Shown piece after piece: positions 39,701 through 51,500 of a DNA stretch of 64,000 bases. Every line of letters starts with the position of its first letter. Position 1 is the first letter of the stretch. The stretch spans positions 41,158 to 105,157 of the forward strand of contig NW_019776133.1 in NCBI RefSeq assembly GCF_001039355.2, in the 5' to 3' direction. Both the position numbers and the translations under genes were made by a program. The notes beneath the pieces are model-generated. The model did not search any database. It saw nothing but the letters and a program-made list of their open reading frames with translations, and was not told where the DNA came from. This DNA comes from Lingula anatina. Its lineage: Eukaryota > Brachiopoda > Lingulata > Lingulida > Lingulidae.

Positions 39701-42700
39701 GATTCAGCAAGAGTCCCTGTGGAGTTGAATCAATCTATGTACTAGTAGACTGATTGTTTCAATGGGAATGAGCCCTAAGGCTCATTATGAATTAATCTTT
39801 ACTATTCTCTGTTTAATATGTTTCTGATTGACACATGTAGCTTTTAAAGTGTTTCAGATATATCTCAGGAATGGCTTTAAACCTCCATTTTTTCCCTCAA
39901 GCAGATGGGTAATATTTTTTTTTCTGATGGTGCAGGGTATTATAATAAGTATTTTTTTAAAATTCTTGCAATGATTTTTTTTTTCCAATTTTTTTACAAC
40001 AGGTCAGAAGCTAATGATCTAGCTCTGTGCTTAGCAAGAAGTTATACTAAGAACGAGGATGTGGTGGTTATTGATAAGTAAGTGTACATACATGATGAGT
40101 TTGTCATGATTGCGTTAATGCTTAACAGATCATAAATACAGATACTTCAGGACAAGTTTAGTTCAACAAACTACGCAACTTACAAATGCCTTTTAAAGAA
40201 TGGTGACACTATGGTGTGGAAATAACTTAACTGCTAAATTATGTATCCACAAGCATATAAGTTAACGTAGCTACTTTGAATTATTATCAATTGTTACACT
40301 GGGTTGAATAGAGTAATCAAATCCTGATCATGTACTAATTTTATTTCAGTGCTTTCCATGGTAACCTTAGTAACATGGTCAGCATTAGTCCTCTCAGATT
40401 CAAGAGACAACAATTAAAACAAGAGGATTGGGTCCATGTTGTAAGTACCATACCAAGTGATTACAGTGAAATTCCCAGTTTGCTCACATTGAAGCTCAGC
40501 CAACTCTAGTAGTAGTTTTGCTATAATCATGCATCTGAGGGTGTCGGACCTGTTTAAAACTTGTGAGACATGACTACAAAATATTTGAAAATTCATGAAT
40601 TTTATCAGCCAAATTTAATCATATAAACATTTGATGGATATTTTCAATGCAAGCGTGGCTCTTTGTTTTCCATAACACATAATGAAAGATGTGAGGAGCT
40701 GAAAGTCTAATGTATGATAAATATCCGAATTGGCATCGAGCCAGATTCAATATCCAAGTGCCAGTGAAACAGTTTTTCATTCTGTTTATAAAGGTTCCAT
40801 GTCCTGACACCTATCGTGGTATGGTGAGAGATCCCTTACACCCAGATGCAGGGATAATATATGCCAATGAAGTGAAGAGATTGATGGATCAGGCCACAGC
40901 CAGGGGAAGAAAGGTGTGGTGAACAAATACACTCTTGATGAACATGTGCTTTTATTTCACTTATCAGTTTTACTCTGGTATAATTCCCTGAATGATGTAA
41001 GAAAGCATTCTGTTCAAGGGTAGAATGAATATTTTATCTTTCGTTAAATGATCAGCTTTAAATGAAAATGCTGCATATATGAATTTATATTACTTTTTCT
41101 GTCTAAAATGTTTGTGTCTAAAATGCAGGCATAGAGTTGGACTTGAAATAAACGATCTGCCCATTGATTGACAGTAAAGAACCATCCACATAAACCTCAG
41201 TTATCTTGGATGAAAACTGGATAAAAGTTTGGATGAAATTACACTTAACTATGAAAAACAAAGATCACAGTATTTGTAATTCTTTTTTCAGTTCTGTTGC
41301 TTTTTTTTTCATTGTAGATTGCAGCATTTTTCAGTGAGTGTTTGCTATCTCAGTGTGGAATGATTCTGCCTCCACAGAGCTACTTTGAGAATGTTTATAG
41401 GTGGGTCACCTTCAGAAACGAAATAATAGAATAGAGCTGCAGTTTGACATTTAGTCTGAGAGATTAATGTTTTAAAGATTTCTTTTGCTATTGTTCAAAC
41501 CTAGAGAAATGATATTTCTTTAAAATGTCAGTAACATCTGAGTGTATTAGGGATCAGATTACTGTCATTAAAGTCTCAAGTTGCCAACATTTGTGTGTGG
41601 TGTATGTGCTTGACATTTTATTTAGAGAAAAGCACATGTGAATATTATATGCTGTTCCATGTGTCTTGAACAGATATGATATCAGCCATAAACATCTGAT
41701 ATTTTATAGATTTTGTTATGACCAATGAAAGATTTAGGGTTAATTTCGATGATGTGAAAGGTATAGCTTCAGATTCAGCAAAGTCACTGAAATGAGCATA
41801 ATGAGGAAAAAATCTGATTTGTCTGTTATGAAATAAGTAAAAAAAACCCTGTACACCTGTTGCCAGGTTGATTAACAACTCACAGCTAAGTGTTATCTAA
41901 CATTTTGCTGTTTAATGAACATGTGTTAATCTCTTATAAAATCAGGTACATCCGTGATGCAGTAACTGAAATGAGCATAATGAGGAAAAATCAGATTTGT
42001 CTGTTATGAAATAAGTAAAAAAAAACCTGTACACCTGTTGCCAGGTTGAATAAGAACTCACAGCTAAGTGTGATGTAACCTTTTGCTGTTTAATGAACAT
42101 GTATTAATCTCTTATGAAATCAGGTACATCCGTGATGCAGGTGGTTTGTGTGTTGTGGATGAGATTGCCAATGGAATGGGGAGGATTGGAGAACACATGT
42201 GGTCTTTTCAGCATTGGAGTAAGTTTTGATAGGTTTTATTTGGTAGATTCCTAAGTGAAGTGGTGTTTTAATGTCTAACATTAAGATACCAGCATCTTCT
42301 CTACAGTGACAAAGTGTATATTGATAGGTAGTCATTTCTCAAAAGTAATTCAAGATATAAGCATTTTAGAGTAATCTGTGAACCACTTAGCATTGGTAAA
42401 GGCTTATTGTAGTTACACAAATGAAATGTAAGGGTTGAGTACATAATCTTTACTTCTTCACAGACGTTGTTCCTGACATAGTGACCATAGGTAAACCTGT
42501 TGGAAATGGCTACCCAATGTCTGCAGTTATCACTAGAAGAGAAATTGCTGACAGCCTGAAAGAATTTTCCAGTGGGGTAAGCCTGTTAACTTTCACATGT
42601 TATTGTCATAGTGAGGCATACTGCTGACTTGTTGTTGAATTTACCCTCTGTTAACTGTATGTTGTTGTTTTTGTAAGGATTAATTATGCAAATTATTATT

Positions 42701-44508
42701 TTTTTCTTTTCATGTACTTTGAATGCAAAGTTCAATTCGGATCATTTCAGGACTTCTTTTAAGTTTTAAATTAATAGTAGTGGGGTTTGAAGGGAACTTT
42801 TTTAACTGGTCAGCATTATATGATTTTACTGTGGCATGTCTACACATTTTCTTTTCATAAGAAATTGAAAGTAGGGATAATAAGTGGAAACTTAGACTGG
42901 TGAGAAATAATGTAAGAAATTGAGTTTTGCTATACAGAGTGGTGAGAAATAATGTAAGAAATTGAGTTTTGCCGTACCCATTTGTTTTTAATGAATGAAT
43001 AAAAAGAAGTTGGCATTGAATGTAGAGCAAGTATCAAAATCACTGTCCTAATCTTTTCTGAGTATTTCACTCACATAATTCACCCCCATCACTTAGGTAT
43101 TTATTTTTCAATTTTCCCATAGTTTAGTTTGTTGGCAGTCATGTATCTTGTTTTCACATACTTTGGATCAGCATGTGGACATAAACAGCCCAACAACACA
43201 AAATATTTTCTGATTTTTTCATGTTAAAGGTATTCTACACTTATTATTATCAGAGAGCTGCAACTTTCTTGTCATCTCAAGTGCTCTTTTTCTCACTTCA
43301 GTTTGGGGGTAATCCTGTGTCTTGTTCTATGGGCCTTGCTGTCTTGGATGTGATCAAGAATGAGAAGTTGATGAGCAGTGCAAAGAGTGTGGGGAAGTGT
43401 CTCCTGGATGGTTTTAGGGCCATTATGCCATGTCATCCCATGATGGGAGATGTCAGGTAAGAAGACTAGATGAATGCCAGATTGAATAACTTTGTATTGC
43501 TTAATGTATTTGATTTTTTTCTTTTTTTTTTTTTTTGATAAATGAATATGTAGTTCATCATTTAAGTCGCAGAGTCCTTCCATGGAAGCATTAAATCAAT
43601 GTGAAATCTCTTATGATTATTAAGAGAAAATAAAAACATGAAATTTCTTCACTTTTTTATCAAGGGGCTTGGGTTTGTCTGTTGGGATAGAAATTGTGAC
43701 AGACACAGACAGCAGGAAACCAGCCACAGAGGCTGCAGACATGTTAACATACAGGTTAGTCATCTTATGAAACCCTGAAGTCTCAGTGGCAGTTTAGTTT
43801 GCTACAATCTCCACAGCTACCATCCATCAGTAAGAGAAAAGTGGAATGCGGACTTCACTGTATTGAAAGTACTCTTTTGAAAACCCATAGTCTTTGACAA
43901 AATTTACCTTATGTGCTTTTTATCTACTAAACCTGGGACATATTTTTGTTTTAAAGAAACAGTTATATCTGTAGATACTTTAAGATTGATGTCAGACTAA
44001 AAGCCAGACAGTAAATGAGTACATTCACAAATTCTTAAGTATTATTTGCCAGTTGAGAAGAAAAAAGAAACATCAATACAGGTATTGACAGGTAGTCAGT
44101 AGGGAAAAAATCAATTTTGCATACTACTGCCATAAATTGTGATTTAAAATAACAATTTTCTCACAGCATCCAATATGAAATGTTTGTAGATTGTGTTATG
44201 GCATTGAGTCATTTCATCATTATTTCAGACTGAAACAAGAGAAGATCATTATTAGCAATGAGGGTCCAGACAAGAATGTGATGGCGATTACTCCCCCAAT
44301 GTGCTTTACAGCAGATAACGCTCAGCGCCTCATACAAGCCTTTGACCACGCCCTAGCGGATATAGAAAAGGGCACCCTGGGAAGACCCATCAGGCCAGCC
44401 ACGGAGGGCAAGTACACTGCAGCACAAATGAGCATCATCGTAGGAGATGAAGAAGATGTAGAGCAAGAACCTGATTCAAAACGGACAAAATACTTTGATC
44501 TGGATTAA
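36766..44508 (+). CDS. PLP-dependent phospho-lyase, ETNPPL/PHYKPL family (class-III aminotransferase fold)
   Basis: Relatives split phosphoethanolamine (ETNPPL) or 5-phosphohydroxylysine (PHYKPL) to ammonia, phosphate and an aldehyde. Twelve exons (36766-36821, 38855-38973, 39369-39528, 40003-40077, 40350-40440, 40794-40913, 41318-41400, 42124-42218, 42464-42576, 43302-43456, 43665-43754, 44229-44508) join in phase to 478 residues. Family blocks: [65 protein letters not shown] and [11 protein letters not shown]. The PLP lysine is in [12 protein letters not shown] and the PLP-contacting Asp in [13 protein letters not shown]. There the usual DEVQ/DEIQ reads DEIA, and a short loop is lost before GGNP. 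Sequence cannot decide between the two activities; some blocks (YANEVKR, RKIAAFF) favour PHYKPL slightly. A 276-bp repeat around an N lies in intron 1 and a tandem duplication in intron 7. Confidence 0.93.
37311..37864. repeat. direct repeat of 276 bp around a single N
   Basis: 37311-37586 and 37589-37864 are the same sequence but for about one base near the start. The single N is at 37587. It lies in intron 1 of the phospho-lyase, so it does not affect the protein. It reads as contig ends not merged. Confidence 0.9.
41786..42143. repeat. 179-bp tandem duplication covering an exon 8 acceptor
   Basis: Two adjacent units (41786-41964 and 41965-42143) differ at a few positions. Each ends with the acceptor and first ~20 bases of phospho-lyase exon 8 (GGTACATCCGTGATGCAG). 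Only the right-hand acceptor (exon from 42124) continues in frame. The left-hand one (AG at 41944-41945) reads about 20 codons to a stop. No N separates the units, so this looks like a real duplication. Confidence 0.85.
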
Positions 44509-46731
44509 AGTTATTTTCATACTATTGCTAAGTGTTGTTTTGCATGGAGTAAGGCAAAATCTCTGACAGAAAATTTTAAAGGATAACATTTTTAAAATGT
44601 TCTAATATTTAACATAAAAAGTCAAGTATTTATCAGTGCTGTCAACCAGCATATTTTATTACATGATGATCAATATTTTTGTATATAGTGAAACTTCAGT
44701 TGGCCTAGACAAATTTTGCTTCTTGTTAATTAATTTTTTACCACAAAAAAGTATATTCCCTTGTTTAGAGCAATTACAGCTAATCAATTTAAGTTGTTCT
44801 GTTTATGCTGAGCTATCAATGAAGGCCTTGGTTTTTCTGTCAGTCATGTGGACCTCCTCTTTACAGTAAAGAAATGGTTGTGATGACAGCATTGCGGTGA
44901 TGGGAAACTGCAGCATTTATTAGCAGTGCTACTGCATTTCATATTGTATTTACATGCTTAAATTGAAGTGGTCTTGGACCAACCTAGAAGTGGACCAAAA
45001 TTCTGATTAGCCTTTTTTGAGGAATTTCAAGGTAATTTGAGAATTGCAAAGAAGAGAATTTGACTTGGCACATAGTGTATGTTGTTGGAGCCATTTTGGT
45101 TGCCGCATATTTTTGATTCTCAAGTAGATCAGTAAATGCAGTATAGGAACAATTACCAATAGAAAAATCCTGATCTCTGTTATCATGGTGCCATTTGGGT
45201 CTTATTTTCATTCATCTGTTGAAAGCCACCTCAAACTTTAATATATTTCCTGCATTGCTTTTTAACTTGGCCACTTAAATTACTCCTTCCATGTCATACA
45301 GTAATAAACTGCCCACTTCGTATTTTAATATCAGTACTCTTGGAAGATAAACATATGGGTTTAAAGCTTGTTTATTGTATCTAAGTTATAACATGTTATA
45401 GTTATTAACTATGTTATATTTATTCCATTTGGTTATTGTTTGTGAACTGCACCCAAAGGAGGAACTTCTACCTCAAAGTTAGAAAATTGTAACATGAGAA
45501 TCAAATGTATTTTTCCCTTCAAGTTTTGCAAAAGTTCTACATTATTCAGAGGTTACATGTGTGCATTATTCTGACTGAAGTGACTGGTATCATTCATCTG
45601 TCAAAATTCACTTGTAATGATTTTATCCATTGTAGTCAAGTTTGAGGATAGGTCAGTAGGTAATTTTAAAGTAAGTTCTTATTTTGGAATGGATTTTAGG
45701 TGCAAAATGCAGAGTTTTTAGACAAATATACCGGTGCCATGTTATAGTTACAGTTCATGGGCACACTTAGGTAAAAAAAAAAGCCAAGATTTATAGTTAC
45801 TCGGTTCACATATTATTTTAAGTGTACTTTGTGTGAAATAGACAAAAGTCAGGTTATCAATGAACTCGATATACTCCCGTCTTGAGAGTTCAACCCCCCC
45901 CCCCTCCCCGTAATGGAGGGTGGACTGACTGTTACAGGGATCCTAAGTTTCTTTCCACGGGCTAACCTGCCAGTGCTGAGTATGATGACAACGCACGGGT
46001 TGTTTCTTAGGTTTGGCACGTACTGCAAGGCACACACATGCCTACCTGAAGTGCAATAGACACCACTTAAAACATGATTACATCGAATAATCATTATTCA
46101 AATCGGTTTAATTTACTTGCAGTCGATTGTTGATCTGTCAAAAATGGATACACAACACGGTGGGCTGTATGTTGTATCCTAGGCCAAAGCAGTGATTTTT
46201 ATGTAAACCCAGTAGTAATACATGTACGTCCACCATTTTCAACTTTCCAGACTTTGTGACAGCACTAAATGTATATTGTAAAAATAATTACCCGGTGAGA
46301 TGTTGGCTTGAAGCAGCCAACGGAATGATTGTACTTTCATTTTGTAAACGTATAGTTAAACGTGTACTTTTGGTGGTGTAAGTGTATCATTGTTGACACA
46401 TCAGCATTTCGGTGAGACGGCTCTATGGATCCACTCGTATACTTTGTGCGAGTTCTGAAGTTATCACAGTGTTATGCTGAGTTTCATTTGCGGCAGACGT
46501 TGCTACCAATAGGGAATGCTACACTGTACCCAGTAAAGCAACCGCTTTCAATAAGCTTTTTTCATTTCTCCAATTTGAAGAAAAGTGAATAGTGTGGATA
46601 TTTATGATACTTTCTGGTGAAATAGTCATATGAGGATGAATGTGAATCTATACAAATCCCTGTATTGCCATTTTGATGAACAATACATTTTGGAAATTGT
46701 CAACTGAACCTGAGGTATGTAAGTAAAGGAT

Positions 46732-46737
46732 AATAAA
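46732..46737 (+). terminator. candidate poly(A) signal, phospho-lyase gene
   Basis: AATAAA in a T-rich downstream context (ATGTTTCATTTCATG). Confidence 0.45.
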
Positions 46738-46848
46738 TGTTTCATTTCATGTTAATGCGTTCTTTTTATGTGTAAACGCTGCACAGTTTACGTTTACTGC
46801 CCCGGGAACAGAAAGAAAAACTAGTCTTACGACAATTGCATTGAAGTA

Positions 46849-46854
46849 TTTATT
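46849..46854 (-). terminator. candidate poly(A) signal, Zasp-like gene
   Basis: AATAAA on the minus strand (TTTATT on plus). Confidence 0.4.
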
Positions 46855-48564
46855 AATTAGAGCAAACCGCAAAGTGAGGCTACAAGTACGGTATGTCAAA
46901 CATACGAAAAAAATCGAACAATAAATAAAAGGCGTTATTTAAGAACTTAGGTTACATATATGATAATTTTAGTTTACAAAGAGGACAAAAGACGTATTGC
47001 TTGATGAGTCTACACAAAGACGGCAACCCTTTCGTTATCGTGGGACACGTGGGCAATGCCCCCCCCCCTCACCCCTACTCCCCAAACCAGTACCCGTCAC
47101 GAGTGATATCAGGATTTAAGAACTAAATGCAGGATGCTTCTGGTTTTACGTTGAACAAATAGACATAATTGAAAACAGCGCTGACAATCAATGCTCTCGA
47201 TCTATTTTAAATTATCCAATGACCAAAATCTAAAACCAATCACTGCTTCAAAATGTTTGAAGAATGAACACCAAAGTAGAAGTGAATCATATATATAGAA
47301 CTGAAGTCGGCATAGAGTTGGCTATTAGTCACTCTCCAAATAAGAACAAATAAATAAGAAATGAACGCTAACCTGCGCATGCTATCACCTGATTTATAAA
47401 CTTACTAATACTGTTGACGAGTTTTAAGCCCAAGGTAGCTGTACTAGCAGTTCAAATAATCCACAAAAGATTGGCCTTGAGCGTGCATACATCACCGTCT
47501 AAGAATAGTGACGTAAGGTTCATTATCACGTACATGACTGAGCAGTGACTTTTCTTAGACATAAGCAAGACAGTAGCACAAATACGCCATAAAATCCGCT
47601 GAAATACGTTAGGTTTGATTCCTCGATAAAGGCCATACACACCTCGAAGAGCAATACATTATAAGTGCCATAATCTTTAGTTCAATAAATTCCATGGTCT
47701 TTTATATCATGCATTACCCAAACTTAAGTATTTATGGTATCAGCAGTACACAGTCGACAAGAAACACATAAAACACGGACCTATCTCCTTTATACATAAC
47801 ACTCTCCAAATGATATAATCATTCCTTAAGGTATTGTATTTCCACACGGTAAATATTGAGTAGTTCATGGCAAACTTACGGAACAATACATTATATCATA
47901 ATATAATCGCCTCACGGTTTGTAAGTGTTCTTCATCTTACTTCATCCTCCTCAGTACATCTTCTTCAAAACATCTTCTTTGACTGTCTGGCTGTAACGTT
48001 TTCCTTCCACATTAAAAAGCATACTGTATATACGCTATAATTTACATACCGAACGTTGACACAAATGCGCATCTGAATTTGGTTTTCCCTCTGTTCAGTA
48101 ACACTTTATATCCATCATATTTGCGGAATATAGTAACAGTCATTTCGTTTCTACTAAAATCTTTTTGCTGAAGTTTCGTCAATGCGCATACTTATATTTT
48201 ATGCAAATGCACATACGTATCGGTGCTAGTAAAGATCTACAACATCAAAGACACGAACTGGTGCCATGAACTGGGATTCGACAGTGACGTGATTGGTTGG
48301 GATTCGATGATAACGTCATGAATTGATAATGGACGATTGTCCGACAGAAATTAAATCACCATTTAGTGGCCAGAAAACAGAGTATTACCATTTTCTTTGA
48401 CAGCCAATGTCTTCTTCTTTCTCTAATTCCCCATTCTTCAAAAGTCTGAGGCGGGTGCTTGTTGGATTCGATCTGTAACACGTACAATAAGGGCAAGATG
48501 CTTTTGAAGGATTTCAAAATACAAGTTGGCGTTTTACAGCGCCAATTATCTAGAAAAAGTCATA

Positions 48565-51500
48565 TTACAGGTCAGATGAGCCATCAAACGCCGTCGCCTT
48601 CTTTCTCTCTGCCAGCTGCAGGATTCTCATGGCGCGGCTCTCCCAGCCGTGTGGCGGGGGAGAACTAGGAGGCAGGTCCTCGTCGAAGGACGCCCGTTTG
48701 ATGCTTTCAGGAAGCTTGGATACTGAAAACCAAAATCGCCTCTGTAAAATTTCTAAGCTACGGCTGTTTCAAAGATATCTGCTGTTGTTGAACTGCTTTC
48801 GCCCCGTGCATGGTAAAATGGAAAACAGCAAGCTTGGAAGGCACGAAAATGTGAAATTAGCTCATGCAAAAGGTCAATAAAACGTGAAGAAAGAAATGAA
48901 TGACATAATAAAATCATTTCAAACTTGTCAACCCTTTCTTTCCATTGCTATAAGACAGGTTTATATTTGATGAGATAAGTTATATGGCTTTGCCGCAGAC
49001 ATGTTTATAATAGAATCCAAAGGGTTGACAGTTGGAAATGGAGGCAAAGGAGGCGATTTCTGGAGGGAGGGTGGATCAAGATAAAGTAAAAATTGCAAGT
49101 GAGTTACAGGGCGCATTCCCGTAGATCGATCTAACTCTGCGGTGACTCTCGCTGAATGCAATTAGATTAACTGAATGACACCCCTCTTTAAGCAGCTAGA
49201 GAGTAATTAACTTTCATGTGCGTACTGTCGCACTCAAAACGAAGTGCACATGAAATTTATCATCATTAGCTGCTACAGAAGGTGTTTTGTTACCAAGTCT
49301 GAATGCATAGAAAAACAAAGTTTCGAAAACGGATAAATTCAATACAAGGATTTGTTTCCGCCAATTAATCGCCACCTTTACTTTTTATATTTGCCTACAG
49401 TCTGTATAGAAACAAACATGTTCATTTAACATGATATTAAAGAAAAATTATTCAAATAACAACTAAGCAGCTTTTTCAATATTTTCCCGAAATATCGCTC
49501 CGGAAATATATCGAGTACCTCAGTAAGTTTAATGACAGATTTAAAAAACGCGCAGCCATGCCGTATACTAGTACATGTATTAGGATGGTCTTTCATGAAT
49601 TGGTTTATGCATTTTTAAAAACTAAACTAGAAAACAGAAACATTTCAAAAGAGAGTAATTAACTGTTATCATTAACTATCATTTCTTTCTTTTTTTTTCT
49701 CCTGGCCATAGTAGTCTGATTTTAGTCAAAGAACAAAACAAGTGAGACGAAACAGATGCACCAACTATATTAACAACAACAACAAAGTGAAAGTATTAAG
49801 GAGATTGAAGAGAAAATTTAACACGAGGCAAACAAACATTTATCTTATCAAAAGCATTTCGAGAAAAGGAACAAGAAGGTAAAAACAACGTTATCAACAA
49901 CAAAGAAGCTATTGATACATACACTTTGGTCTCTGTCGCCCGCCAGGGGGCGTGCCAGGAGACTGGGATGGGGTGCCTCTTTGGATTTGTATGGAGAACT
50001 GCTGGGGAGCGAGCTGGGGTGGTGGCGGTTGATTGGAAGAGATGTGCATGATTTGGATATTTCTTGTACCGGCTTCAGGGGACCCTCTGGCCCGTCTTCG
50101 GGTTTGTTGCTGGCTAGGAGCTGGGTCTGAGTGGGGAAGAACATCCAGACGAAATAAGTAAGATAAAGATGGTAGACGTGCCATAGGCAATGGAAAAACA
50201 CTCTGTGGACATACATGTAGTCCTTTATTGTAAACTAATAGCTGTTATCAGCTTTCTGTTATCTTTACTGAAAACGACATTTTACGCACAATTTTTATCA
50301 TTTGCGAATCATATAGGTAACATTTTACTTACGAACAACATCAACAAAAGGGGTTTTAAGCAAAACCACGGTATGTAAAAAATATTTCCAATTAAACAGA
50401 ATATAGTGTCTAAAATGGATGAAAACATACAACTGTCACAAAACTAAACATTTTCTAGTGTTTGAAACGGTTCTCAACAAAGACTACCTAAAAAGACAGT
50501 GTCGGGGCCGCCAGTCATCTGTTGTAGCAGTTTAAAAGATTTGGATGGAATATTTCTGCCCTTGTACCTAATGGACGTCTCATCATATTTGCCAATCGGA
50601 CCTTCTGGAAAATACATATCTATCATAACAATAACATTTTAAAGATGCATACAAAGTCAATTTTTTGTCACAAAAACCAACCAAATGCCAGCATGTAGTT
50701 TCAAGTAGTATAACTAAGAGAATTACCAAAAGGCACTGTTTAATTTTACCCGAAAATGATGTTTGAACAGATTTTTCTGCTGGCATTCTAAGCTGTATGT
50801 CAATGGGGCAGGAAAGTAAGTCACGGAAGTAGGTTAAATTTACAACCAAAAATTTAAAGAAAGTAGCAGTCTAAAGGTTTTTTATGGCTGATCGAGTGAT
50901 CTATTCAGTTAATCCCTTGGCATGTCGAATTTATTTGAGTCATATAAGATGCTCGGTTTGTATGTACCTTTAAAATCTTCTTCTCTTACAAAATTGTATG
51001 TACAATGAAAAACCTAGTACATGAGCATTTATGACTTACTCGAAATACGAAAGATTAATTTCATAGTCATATATAGAATTTTAGCCTTCATTCACTCTGA
51101 TTTCGAAAATAAAGCATATAAAGAAATAACTATTCATTTCAAATATCAACGAAGTTACTCCCATAATTACATTTCAATCACTGCCAGTGCCTGTCCAAGC
51201 ATGAAGCATTCTAAAGCGGTATAAATCTTACCATAAGCATCATCATCCTCGTAGTGTTGTATGGGTACTGATACCGGTACACTGACTGGCATCGGAGCTA
51301 TGTTATAGTACTGCTGTGTTGGGGACGGGGGGCTTGCCGCAGCCAGGGGAGAAATCGCATAGCTCTGAGTGGTAGGAGAGCCGGGGCGCCGCCCTGGCGG
51401 AGTCCCCACGCGTCCTGGGGTCATCGTCTTCACCGTGACCGGCGGACTGACCATACCTGAATTCTGTTGTGGCGGACTGTACATTACTGGCGAGGCAGGA

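Larger units (their letters stand above)
44509..48564. other. convergent 3' regions of the phospho-lyase and Zasp-like genes
   Basis: No supported coding sequence. An AATAAA for the plus strand lies at 46732-46737 and one for the minus strand at 46849-46854, so both genes could end within about 120 bp of each other. That would give 3' UTRs of about 2.2 and 1.7 kb. C-rich runs occur at about 45895-45905 and 47058-47070. No LIM-domain exon was found here. Confidence 0.5.

Noticed and set aside
44509-48564. Search for LIM-domain exons of the Zasp-like gene
   Set aside because: No CxxC-type zinc-binding pattern was found in minus-strand frames here, and the last exon has its own stop.
49848-50216. 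122-codon ORF in another frame over Zasp-like exon 9
   Set aside because: Exon 8 ends in phase 1 and joins the frame starting DPAPSQQQ, not this one.
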